Below are positions 1-17,100 of a stretch of DNA of 17,282 bases, in pieces. A program made the position numbers and the translations under genes. Numbering within the stretch: the stretch's first letter is position 1; the number at the start of each line of letters is the position of its first letter. Source of the stretch: Monoraphidium neglectum (Eukaryota > Chlorophyta > Chlorophyceae > Sphaeropleales > Selenastraceae); assembly GCF_000611645.1 (NCBI RefSeq), contig NW_014012575.1, positions 1-17,282 on the forward strand. The letters run 5' to 3'. The notes below the pieces were generated by a model that made no database searches, had not been told where the DNA came from, and saw nothing but the letters and a program-made list of their open reading frames with translations.

Positions 1-2096
1 TAATCCTCCCTGAGCGACGCACGACCGCCGGCGCGTGTCAGTGCGGCGCACGCACTGATGCGGGTGTGTTGCTTTGGAGTGCACCAGCCACGGCTTAACC
101 CTCTGAGCCCCGACCGTGCCCGTGAGCACGGGCCTAATCTTTGCCAAGCTGCTGTGTGCAGCTCACAGCACCAAATCCCCTTCTGCAAGCTGCAGTAGGT
201 GCCCCTTCATCTCCAGATTGCGGGCGGGGGGCGCCGGGGGGCGCAACCCGCAACTAGCAGGATAGAAACCGGATAGACCGCTGCCTGGTTGGGTTTCTAA
301 TTCCCAAAAGCCCCTTGCAGTACCGCGCGAGACCGCAAAAACACTTCCGCCCGCGTCCAATCAGGTCAATACACCAGAACTGACGCCCATGCGATAGCCA
401 AGCCCCATAAGATGCGAAAATGCAAAGTTTGAAGGAGCACCGCGGAGATCATGTGCTTCAGCAGTGCGCACGCGTGTATGTGTGCTCAATTACACATACA
501 TGATTTTACCGTTGCTATGTTTGAATGGTCGCGGTGGATGCAGCCGGTCCCAGCCCAAATCCTGTAGTTGATGCAGACCGCAAAAGCAGTCTTGCTGCAC
601 CTCAATCCATGGCACCATGCGTGGGTTAATGATGCCTCTTCGGCGCTTATATGTTAGTAGAACCTCAAAACAAACTTTTTTGTGCCCTTGGCCGGCTGAA
701 GGCTGTGTGCAGACGACGCAGGCGGGGCATGTTTGTCACTGGTGCGCAGGGTGACTGGGTGTGCCCAGACGGTGCTGCAGAGCCTGTAGCCGGATTTATG
801 CTCCTCAAAAGATAATAATACCACCATCTATGTATTCGAGTGCTATGGAGCACAATTGGACGACGGCTGCTCTCAAGCTGGGGTGCAGCGCAACTGCCTG
901 CATCACCCGCGCTGTCGCCGCACAAATTCGATGTCTGCAACGTACACAGTGCACACTATATCGTTGAGTAACTTGTAAAAGATCCCTTATCGCGCGCGCC
1001 GCGCTGCTAAGCATTGTTACGCTTCGGTGCGCTGTCACGACTCGGATCAATGTCGCTGCTCTCCTCACGCGGATGATATGTTGTGAGATCGCGTTGAAGG
1101 ATATATATAGACGTAATATAACTAATACAAGGCGGCCGCACGCCACCGCTTCCCATGCAAGCTGCTCTGGGTGGTGCACCCATCAGAATTAGCGTGTGAG
1201 GCCGGGGCCCAAAGGGTTAAGGAGCGAGCTCACCGGCTCTTTTTCTGCGGCACCGCCAGCTGAGTGTTGCGGTGGACGCGATGACCCCCACAATGCGAGC
1301 CAATTGCGTGCAGCTTGGGGCCTTACCAGGATACATCGCCCACCAATCTTTAGGCTTGTATGGCTGGCCCCTCGCGCTGTGGTCATCCCAGGAAGCGCTG
1401 TGTGCAGGTGATGCTAGCTTTTGAGTCCGACGCACCTCATGACGCCCGGCATCACCCTTCATACGGCACCGTCCGTGTTCGTGCGTTCTCCTCAAATGGC
1501 GCGTCGCACAGCGCTTGCTGCAAAAGTGTAGGCCGCGCGCCTCACACTACGCCAGCGGCCCCAGGCGCGGCGTGCGGTGGCCAAGAAGTGACGAGGCGAT
1601 GCCGGGGTGACCCGCAAGTGCGTGGCTGTGGCCATGGCGGTGCCATGGAGTGAGCCGCCAACCCCTCCGATTGTCGCAAAGCCTGCACAATAAACAACCT
1701 ACGTGCTTTTTATTCGGTGTTATAGGCCTCACATACGGTATATCGCTCAAATTTGCGCTGTAGGCGACGTGAGCAACGCTGCGCCGTTGTCGCAGAAGGT
1801 GAGCGTGCGATACGCAAAAGATGATTTTATGTCCCTCAAATAAATATTGAGCCTGACCGCACTGCTGCTCGAAATTCGATGGTGACAGGTGGTCGCCAGC
1901 CACGCGTCTTTCTGCGTGGTATCTGCGTGGCTGGGGACCAATTTGTTAGTAAAATTGCAGTTTGTTTCGGCTTATTGTGGTCGCGACCGCGCCGACGCTG
2001 GCAGGGTTCTGGGTGCACGCCATCATTGCGCCATTGGCACAACGCGGCGTCGGCCACCTTGCACAACAGGCACACGCGTCCAGCGACATTTGAGCC
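1..2096. other. Region with no recognised gene, upstream of the secreted CARDB-repeat gene
   Basis: I find no convincing coding exon here on either strand. The open frames are short, mutually overlapping and of odd composition (rich in Cys, His, Arg and Trp), and none gives a recognisable domain. By eye the stretch is less GC-rich than the exons to its right. It holds a TATA-like run near 1102-1109, an AATAAA-like string near 1688, a TGTAA near 974, and small inverted repeats such as 38-58 (8-base arms, 5-base spacer) and 1631-1647 (GCCATGGC/GCCATGG). It probably contains the promoter and 5' leader of the gene starting at 2097. It may also hold the end of a neighbour lying off the left edge, which I cannot show. 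Confidence 0.5.
1102..1109 (+). promoter_or_regulatory. TATA-like element (weak candidate)
   Basis: A TATATATA run lies in an AT-rich patch (about 1098-1130) that stands out from its surroundings. It is about 990 bases upstream of the start codon at 2097. That distance would need a long or spliced 5' leader, so assigning it to that gene is a guess. Confidence 0.15.
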
Positions 2097-2210
2097 ATGG
2101 CCCCAGCAGCACGGAGCTTGCGTGCGCCAATCGGCCCGCGCGGACTTCGGCCGCCGCCGCCGTTGCCGCTGCTGCTGCTTGGCCTGGTGGCCATCGGGGC
2201 GGCGACAGCA
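2097..2210 (+). other. Signal peptide coding segment
   Basis: Residues 1-38 have a basic n-region with arginines at 6, 9, 15 and 18. A run of four prolines leads into a Leu/Val/Ile/Ala hydrophobic core (about 23-34), followed by an A-x-A cleavage motif at 36-38. The first intron interrupts codon 39, right after the predicted cleavage site, so exon 1 is essentially a signal-peptide exon. Confidence 0.85.
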
Positions 2211-5050
2211 GGTGGGCACGCCAGTGGCTGGCAGCGAGGCTGAGAAGCATTGACCATGGGGGCGAGGAGCGACGCTCGCATCCGAGCTGAATCATCAACC
2301 ACCCAGCGGTCTTGCCTTTTGGGGTCGCATTCAGCTCTGCCGTCTGGTGCAATCGGTCGCGACATACACACGCACGCCGCCCCACCCATCTGCAACACGT
2401 CACCCCCCAGTGCTCATCACGCCGTCTCCTCTCAGCTCACCATCCCGAATACACCCCTGCCTCACTGCCTTGCTTTGGAACCCAGGCGCCGCGCCGGTTC
2501 CCTCTGCAATCGTAAAAAGGCCTGCCACTGGCCCCACCAGCATCGCCGCCCAGCAACAGCAAGGCGCGCCCCAGGCCGCAGTGGGGCCCGCCCGCCTCTT
2601 TGTGGACCGATTCAACATCCGCCCTAGGAGCCCCGCCGGCGGCGGCCCGCTGACCATCGACATCACCGTGAAGAACTTCGGCGGCGACAAGTCCCCCGCG
2701 GTCAACCTGCAGGTGTGCGGGCGCCAGCGCGCGGCGCGTGCACTCGCCCAGGCCCATGCGCCGTGGGCGAGAACGCCCACCTCCACTGCCGCCTTGCGCG
2801 CGCCGGCACTACTGCGACCCGCGCAGCGGAGGCGCCGCGCGACTCGAGCTCTCTTGAAGACCAGCCAGCCCCCTGGTTGATTTTCGTGATCTCGAAAGCG
2901 CGCCGAATTGATCGTTTCGTGTTGGTTGGTGCCCCACACTCGCGTCATCCCATGCTCTCGCAGGTGTGGGTCGACCAGCCCGCCTTCCAGGCTTGCGGGG
3001 CCACCGGCGACCTGACACTGCGCGTGCCACCGATTCCAGGGGGCGGCGAGCGGATCATCAAAGTGCGCAAGCTCAAGGCGCCGCAGGGCGCAGGGGAGCG
3101 CGTGCTCCGCGCCTTCGTGGACAGCGACTGCAAGCTCAACCCCATCCCGTTCCTTACCCAGGTAACAACCACCCATGCGCGGGTGATTTTCATCTGCACA
3201 GTCGCCGCAGCAATCGCCATTGCAATGCCGAACCTCTCCTTGGCAATACGTGTTCATGTCGCAACCGCGGGGGTGCATGGCGCGGTGTGTGGAGTGGCAG
3301 ATAGAGGCCCGTCGCGCGATCACGCTTCAAAAGTCGTCCCCTCTTGCCGCAGTTTGCTAACCCCTACACCGTCACTGCGGTCCCGGTGTCCAGACTCAGC
3401 CTCGCCGGGGTTGACTGGGCCAAGAACGGCAGGTGTGGTGCTGTACGCATCTGTGCAGCTGCATGGGTTGCTGCTGGCTGGGGCGTGAGTGAAGAACCAG
3501 CACCATACATGCCGGCCTCTATCTAGTCAACCCTAAACATTTCTTAGTGCACCAGCAAGGTACTGCGACCACAAGGGACTGCCTGCGGTTGTCGCCCATG
3601 CCAGGGGGCCTGAGGGAGAGACCGCAAGCGTGCAGCACAGCATACCCTGAATCGATCATTCCCCCCTCCTCCTCATCCATCCACAAACCCCCACCCCAGG
3701 TACGAGGGCGTGTTCTGGTTCAACGCGGTGCTGCCGTCCAAGACCTTCGGCATCCGGTTTGATGTTGAGAACGAAGGCAGCCTCGATGCCAAGGTGGGGG
3801 TCATCAAGTTTTTCCAGGTGGCAGCGTCCCCCGGCTTCAATTCGCTCAATTTCTCGTGCGGCGCCACGGCCGAGTTTGCAACTTCAAAGTTCAAGTCCGT
3901 CGTGGTAAAACCGGACGGCAAGTTCAAGACCGTTGTCGTCAAGGGGCTCCGCGCACCCGCGACTCCTGGGTGGAGGACGCTGGCGGGCGCTCTCGACGCA
4001 GGTGGGCGCCCGCGCTCCAGCGTGTGCTGCCCCGCGTGTGCTGATGTGCACGTGTCCTGCGCTTGTGCTGTACCGCCTTTTGTAGGCGCTATTCTGCTGT
4101 AGTGTGCCCGGACTGCTGGTCGCAATCAGCGGCGGCTGCTTGCTGAGCGAGGTTGATTTGTGGGCAAGCAATCATTCAAGCAACGCATGGCCGGCTGGTG
4201 TGTGTGAAGGGTGCATGCTTTGGCGTCGCTGTCGCATCCACTCGCGAGCAAGGGCGGGTCGCATGGAGACAGTGAATTAGATGTTTTCAGCAAAGCAGGG
4301 TGATGGCAGCCCCCAAGTTGCGCACCTTGCAAGCCTGGAACCACCACAATCCAAAAAAATTGGTGGCTGCAATGCGTCGGGTTTGTCCCACAGCAGCTGC
4401 CACGCCAGTCCGGCGTCCCAAAAGTCAGCCATATTGACACACACACGCACCCTTGGTTCCACACATGCACGCCACGCGCACGCACCCCGCACCCCGCACC
4501 CGTGCATCCTGACGGCCGCTCCTCGCTGCACGCGCCCCGCACGGCTGGACGGCCCGCCACCGCAGACTGCGGGTCGACAAAGGCCCTCACTACAGCCGAC
4601 ACGATTTTCTACCAAGACTACTTGGTGCTGGCCGAGCCCCTGCCGGAATGGCGCGTCACGACCATCGTCACAACCAAGCCCGACAACACACTCGTTTTCA
4701 AGGTCACAATCCAAAACGTGGGGCTCGGACCCGGCGCGCCCGGCGTCGTGTCTGTGGCCCCTGACACCACAGCTCTGCAGTCGGCGCAGGTCAGCTGCAA
4801 CACATCCTCCACCGCCGGCTTTGTGTCGGCCCCTGCGGTGACGACGCCGCTGCAGGTTGGCAAGAGCGTCACCGTCACCATATCAGGCGTGCCGGCGCCG
4901 GCGAAGAGCTTGCCCCCGATTGAGCGCGAGGGCACCGTGCTCGTCGACAGCAAGTGCCAGACGGTGGAGATAAGCGAGGCAGTCAGTGGCAGAGACCTGA
5001 ACGGTCCTGCCCTCGGGCCAAACCTGTCATACGCCAAGTACAAGATTTGA
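2097..5050 (+). CDS. Secreted protein with three CARDB-like Ig-fold repeats (six exons)
   Basis: Exons are 2097-2211, 2486-2712, 2964-3161, 3353-3432, 3700-4001 and 4566-5050. All introns are GT-AG, and the joined phases give 468 residues. The ATG sits in a GCCATGG context with an in-frame TGA two codons upstream. Residues 1-38 form a classic signal peptide: basic start, prolines, LLLLGLVAIG core, and ATA before the predicted cleavage. After a Gln/Pro/Ala linker come three CARDB-like beta-sandwich repeats, recognisable by VKNFGG (about 97-102), DVENEG and VTIQNVG. Each ends in a similar strand-Cys motif: VDSDC (166-170), LDADC (305-309) and VDSKC (434-438). Cysteines occur only at 125, 170, 260, 309, 385 and 438, two per repeat, which suggests one disulfide per domain. 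I see no transmembrane or obvious GPI signal, so the product is probably secreted or in the cell wall. CARDB domains usually act in adhesion or substrate presentation; the ligand here is unknown. The fold assignment is by motif only, and the gene structure is firmer than the function. Confidence 0.85.
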
Positions 5051-6508
5051 CAAGGAACCTGCGTATACTGCCGTCGGCAAGCAAGAAAGACGGTGTTGGC
5101 AACGATGAGCACTGAAGATTGTGATGCCCAACTTGCTTTCGCGTTTGGGCTTACACGCGACGCGCCGGTTGCACACGCACGTGCCGTGAAGCGTGGGCTC
5201 CCGCTCGGCCAAGTGCCTCTCGTTGTAGGCTTCACTTGAAACGCACGCTCATCAGCAGCCACAGCGCACTGGCTTTCACATCAAGATTTACTGTGCATCA
5301 AAAACCACGCAAAGCCACCCAGCTGTCGGGCTTTCTTGCCCTTCCTGCCGAACCTGGCATGCACCTGTATGCATTTCCCGTGCTTTGGCTGCGTGCCGCC
5401 AACTCTGGCACATGTCCCGAGTCGCTCTTGACGGATGGAGCGCTTCCTACCAATGCTGGGCCCCAGCATTGTGGTCTCACATACATCCACAGATGGTGTC
5501 ACACTTAGTGACCAAACAACAGGCACACCTACCTCATCCGGCTGACTCACGACACCACCGCATGACGAATTTGTCCATCAACCATGCAGATGTATGCATG
5601 CATGGTATGCACGCTTGGCACCCATTTTCAGTGCCTTATGTTTCAAAGCCTGCACGACGCACCCACTGTCCCCCTCATGCACCATTGAACAGCTCTTGCT
5701 TGTCAGCCTTGATGCGTTGCATGGATGTGCCCATACCATGCGTCTATCCTGAGTACTAGATTGCTCCTGTGTGTGCCACGACACGGGCAAGCAACAAGAC
5801 GAGTGGCTTTGTTTTCATGACATAGTTATGCAACTCATGCAACTGCAATTGCGGTGTGCCGTCCACGGCACTGCTGCGAGAACGGAAGCCACGGCAACGC
5901 AGGCATTGCCAACCCTGCATGCAAGGAGAACAGTCGTGATTGACCACCTGATGCATGCGCACCATTGGTGAGTAATGGCATGGCGTGAGTAATAGATCTG
6001 TGACAGCGCACAAAATGTTCTACGCCAAACAACCACAGGTGTGGCGGCAGTGACGACTGTATGCATGCATGAGAGGGACGACGCAGTGGGAGGGGGTGGC
6101 CCCCGGCCAACCAGACGGGTGGCGGCCCCATGCTAGACAGCACAGTTGCCCCGGGCTGCATGCCGATTGTGCCCACACAATACGCGGCTGATTCGCATAA
6201 CCTTCAAGCAGTTGCCACCCGCTACCAGGGCCAGTGACTCTTTGTTGGTTGTGCCATGCTTGTATGGGCCGGCGCTCGACGGCCTCTACCTGTGCCACTT
6301 CACCGGCGCAATTCACGCAATCCTGAACCCTGTGAATGCTATGAGCTGGCGTTTGTTGTTACGCGCACAGAAAACCAGACGTGGAACGCAACTAGCCAGT
6401 ACTATCGCACAGTACGTATGAGTACAACAAGTGGCAAAGCACGCACAGCGGCGCACGCAACGCGCGACGCGCGCCCGGCCGCGCCGCACGTGTGGAGTGC
6501 CGCCGACG
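5051..6508. other. Convergent intergenic spacer with the 3' ends of two genes
   Basis: This spacer lies between the stop codons of the CARDB-repeat gene (plus) and the kinesin gene (minus), so it must hold both 3' untranslated regions. I see no supported exon. The short open frames lack domain signals, and their codon use is unlike the neighbouring genes. I found no TGTAA (the usual green-algal polyadenylation element) on the plus strand here. The only minus-strand copy I noticed is near 5151-5155, which seems too far from the kinesin stop. Several ATGCATGC-type palindromic strings occur between about 5590 and 6070, and a strong inverted repeat lies at 5451-5471. Confidence 0.6.
5451..5471. 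repeat. Perfect inverted repeat, 10-base arms with 1-base centre
   Basis: The arms CAATGCTGGG and CCCAGCATTG are exact reverse complements around a single C. The repeat lies about 400 bases past the stop of the secreted-protein gene, in the convergent spacer. In RNA the hairpin would need a slightly opened loop. It could be a 3'-end structure, a protein-binding palindrome or chance. Confidence 0.7.
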
Positions 6509-13489
<6,981 letters not shown>

Positions 13490-15166
13490 TCGGGGCGCGC
13501 GCCGCTGCGGCGCCGCTGGGCCTCACTGATGCGCGCGCACGCTGCAGCCCACCGGCGCCCCGGCAGCAGCAGAAGCAGCAGCGGTGCACAGCAGTGCGCC
13601 GTGCGGGTTGTGGTGCGACGTCTGCGCACTCGCCCGAGCCCAAGCTTAAGATATCAAAGAAAAATAAGTTGCGTGCTCAAATAGCTTGACGAGTTTATGA
13701 TAGGAAATGCATCGGTGCCGAGCTGGCTGATGCGCAACCTGCCTCGGTTGACCGCGTTTGACCCGTTGGTCCGTACTATAAATCAAGAGAAAGGTCGTAG
13801 TTTGAATGGTACATCTCGCGCGCAGGGTCCTTGCTGCTTTGCGCTGAGTTCTCAGTCTCGCCATCAAACGATCAAGATTCATCACTGTTTGCGCTACTGG
13901 TACGTGGAAACTGTGTGCTAAATGATTTACCATTTTTTTAGTAGTCGCTGTTGATGTGCTGAGCAGCGGCACCACAGCCACGGCGTGCGATCGACTTGCC
14001 CCTCGACGCATTTGCTTGCGTGGTTGCAGGTAGGACTGCATGCCGCTTCGCTTAATCAAAAGTCTCGTGCTTCAGACTTGATGCGCAGATGATTCTCACA
14101 ACATGTTGAGCGCGGCTTGCACAACCATGTGTGTGAATCGCTTGAGATAGGTATGCTGACTAAGCACGTGCATGAAGTGACGCGGGATGGAGCCTCCGTC
14201 GTCTGAGACACACCAGATACGCACCTGCTCGCATCCAGAGCGGCCTAACCACGGGTTGCAATGTTGACCATGTTTCAGTCTTATATGCAGCCGGCTCAAT
14301 GAATGTCTCTGACCTGAAGGAGCTGAGCTACAACCGCGGCGTCCCTGTACAATGCTGGCCGCACCAGTGCGGCGCGTACCTGCCGGCCCCAAACAGCGCG
14401 GCGCGTGGAAAGTGTCCCGCCCCATCTGACCGTCCTGTTGCGCCCAAAGCTGGAAAACAACAATTGCGGGCGGTCCCTCGACAGCACACGCCCCGTGATC
14501 AAGAGTGGTGCTGCACATAATGCCCTCAACGGCCCATCAAGCCAATCTAGACAACACATGACCTGTCAGAATGGCACACATTGCCTGCTTTTTGCAGTGG
14601 GTCCGTCGTATCAGTGTGAGGGCCGGATGGTTTCAAGCCAAGGCAGGCAGCGCCATGAGTGTGCCAGCGCAGTCAAAAAACCCTCAGCCCTCGGTCACCA
14701 GTATAAACCTCACAGACCACCTAGCCTGGGCGACAAAGCACTCTAATGGTGGAAAATCATGCGGCCTGCCTGTCATGAAACGAATATAAGCAGCTGCAGC
14801 ACTTTGCCAACTAACGGCAGGCTGTGTTGGCATTCTTGCTGCGCCGCAGTTGTTCCTGTTGTGCCTGTCTGTCCGTCCGTTACCAGCATTCACAAAACAT
14901 GCAATTACCTGTGCAGCAGCACTCCAAGGGCTTCTGCTTGGAGAACAGCGCACAAGTGCGTCACCGCTGACATCAGGACGTGTCACCAGGGTGCCAGGTG
15001 CAGCTGTGGCTGGCTCATTTAGGGACTATTAGCGCGATAAATGATCTATCACTGCTTCAAAACTTTCCCGAACCAGCCGTTGAGCCGTTCAAGCTCGCAA
15101 GTCTACCCTTGTTCGATCTCGCATCAGACTCGGGACGCTCTCGACCTCGATCCGCCACCAGTCACC
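13490..15166. other. Divergent intergenic region between the kinesin and LEA-like genes
   Basis: This holds the 5' flanks and leaders of two genes read in opposite directions. I see no supported exon. Open frames of up to about 140 codons (for example 13646-14059 minus and 14096-14518 minus) show no domain and no G/C preference at third positions like the neighbouring genes. By eye the region is less GC-rich than the exons. TATA-like strings occur at 13777-13783, 14702-14708 and about 14785-14790. The last is about 380 bases before the start at 15167, but none is strong evidence for a promoter. A noncoding RNA or extra 5' leader exon cannot be excluded. Confidence 0.55.
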
Positions 15167-17100
15167 ATGGGACTCGGCCACAAGATCAAGGCAAGCGCAT
15201 GAATGCCCTTCATGCAGCCCTCTATCGCCGCTACACAGCCGCTCAGCCCTGCCCTCATCCGACCCCCCACCACCATCCCAACACGCCCGCCCTCCTTCCC
15301 AGGAAGCCGTGACTCCTGGCCGCCACACCGAGCGCCACGGCACGGTGATTCAACGCAATCTTATGATGGGAACCCGCGCCGCGCGCAATCCAGCCATCCA
15401 TGCGGCGCGCGCAATCACGTCCGAGGATAGCGACTCCCGTTTGCATCCGCGATGACTCAGCCGGCAGGACCCGCCTTGTCCCAGCGGCCCGGCTCGCGCG
15501 CTCGGCAGAAACGCGAGCGCCCGCATGAGCTGCAATGCGCCTGGGGCGCCAGTCCGGCCTCTTTGCTCCCCGAGGCCTGCGGGGCTGCTGGGCGAGAGCA
15601 TTGCGGATCTGCTGGGGCCAATTGAGTGCAAAAGCGTGCTGCCCTCCATACCATCCACCCCTCACTTCGAAGATCCGCCCCTGTGCTGGGATTGGTCCCT
15701 TACGTTCTGGTCCCGCCGAACCTGGACCGCTTTACCACCCTCTTGCACCTCCCCCCACCGAGCCCCAAACAACCTCGCACACCTCCTCCTGGATTGTGAT
15801 GTATGGCCGTGATCGGCGAGGTCGCGAGATCCTCATAGCCTGTCAAAACCTCCCGAAACCTCCCACACGCAGGAGCCCGGCTACACCCCTACCGCCGCCG
15901 CCATGACGGGTGAGGACTGCTGTGGAGATAATGGAGGGTTTGCCGCCTTGCTGTATGCACCGTTGTGCATGCAGCATGTGGCCACGCACCCGCAGCCCGG
16001 AGCGGGCATCGCCCCTCGGGCTGAATGGCGCAAAGCACGCTGGCCCCATCCGCGCGCGATGCACGTCTGCGCGCCTTTGCGCATCGCGCCTGCCAGGGCG
16101 CATGCGCGCATGGCCGCCAACCCCATTCACCAAACCGCAAATCGGGCAGCCGCGCATGCGCTGCCTAATCTGCACAGCTTGCCTCCCTGACGTTTGGCTG
16201 CTTCTGGTACACATCCGCTCTAACTGCCTGCGGACTCGTTGGCCCTCATCTGCATCATGCACTGATTATTACTACCCCCTCCAGGCGAGCCTGGCGTTGC
16301 GGTTGAGCACGAGCGTGTGCGCGTGGAGGGCGGGCCCATGGCCGGCCCCGAGGGTCTGGGCGCTGCCGGCACGGGCATGGGCGCCGGCGCCGGCGCCGGA
16401 GCCGGCCTGGGTGGTGGCGCGCCGCTGGCCGCGGGCGTCGGCGCGGGGATGGGCCCCGGCGAGGGCCTCGCGGCGCACGAGGGGGTTGGCGAGAGGGCCG
16501 CGCACGCGGCAGAGCGCGCGGCGGGCCGCGCCGAGGCGGCCGTCGGCCCGGAGGTGCGGAGTAGGGGGGAGAAGTCAGGGAGGCGCGAATTCGGGTCCTT
16601 TCCCGCCTCCGGCTTCCCTACCTGTCAGTTCTGGGTGAAGCTCACGCGCGCATGATTTGGGAGTGGCTTGTTGTCATCAAGATTTTTGTGACCGGATCAA
16701 CTGCTTGCCTCGCGGCTGTCCATTCGTCACCTGCCTGTCACCACGTATCCCAAAGCAGGTGACGCGGGGTGGCTACCCGTTCGTTCGCACCTCCTGGCAT
16801 CCGTTTAGTGACGCTGCCAGACAGGCACCCATGAAACCCCACCGCATATACACACTCCTACCACCAATAAGCACTCTCAGCCCTTCGCTTGCTGCCCCCG
16901 TTGCGCCTTGAGCTTTGTTTTGTCGCAGCCACTAGTAGTGCTGCCCACCCTGAGCCCCACAGCACCCCTTTGATACATTTTCACCTGAACGGCCCCCCTC
17001 AAACACCCTCGCCCCCGGGGCCCTGCGAAACCAAGGTGTGTGGCCGTGAGGAGTTTGCCCAGGTGGAGGACCGCCCCATCGTCAAGGAGCGCGTGGAGAG
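15167..17100 (+). CDS. LEA/stress-protein-like small hydrophilic protein, 3' part beyond the window
   Basis: Exons are 15167-15190, 15303-15344, 15873-15909, 16285-16553 and a last visible one ending at 17100, with the gene continuing off the right edge. The joined start reads MGLGHKIK / EAVTPGRHTERHGT / EPGYTPTAAAMT / GEPGVAVEHERVRVEGG. Phases agree at every join, and the ATG is in a CACCATGG context. A Gly/Ala/Met-rich segment follows (GAGAGAGAG, about residues 60-90), then a helix-prone part rich in A, E, R and H. The last exon encodes VEDRPIVKERVER, a motif I associate with algal LEA-like or stress-induced proteins whose EDRP-KERV-EHRPVEKE segments repeat. The protein lacks cysteine and a signal peptide apart from a possible CGREEF segment, so it is probably cytosolic. 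The last exon may start at 17036 (VCGREEFAQVEDRP) or 17063 (VEDRP); both keep phase. Function is inferred from composition only. Confidence 0.65.
15191..15302 (+). other. Probable GC-AG intron (LEA-like gene intron 1)
   Basis: The first exon ends ATCAAG|GCAAGC, and the next begins after CTCCTTCCCAG. The donor differs from the ideal GC-type consensus AAG|GCAAGT only at the last base. Reading through instead would give three more codons and then TGA, so the splice is needed to make a protein. At 112 bases it is the shortest intron in the window. Confidence 0.65.
16379..16404 (+). repeat. GGCGCC/GCCGGC tandem coding (Gly-Ala)n
   Basis: Tandem GGCGCC units with one GGAGCC variant encode GAGAGAGAG in exon 4 of the LEA-like gene. 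The repeat is short and very GC-rich, probably arising by slippage. Confidence 0.8.

Noticed and set aside
974..978. TGTAA as a polyadenylation signal for an off-window plus-strand gene
   Set aside because: The pentamer is too short to be meaningful alone, and no terminal coding exon can be seen upstream.
805..1179. Minus-strand open frame of 124 codons in the left region
   Set aside because: No domain, no G/C third-position preference, and odd composition; several other frames overlap it equally well.
2400..3323. Minus-strand open frame of 307 codons
   Set aside because: It runs antisense across exons 2-3 and three introns of the CARDB-repeat gene, has no recognisable domain, and is explained by high GC content suppressing stop codons.
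13646..14059. Minus-strand open frame of 137 codons upstream of the kinesin
   Set aside because: No recognisable motif and no splice join to the kinesin start, which has its own in-frame upstream stop; codon use is unlike the neighbouring exons.
16929..17100. Longer version of the last LEA-like exon starting after TTTGTTTTGTCGCAG
   Set aside because: The acceptor has a good pyrimidine tract and the frame is open, but it needs a phase-1 donor, whereas the best upstream donor (16553) is phase 0. The added peptide is unlike the rest of the protein. It remains an alternative if RNA data support it.
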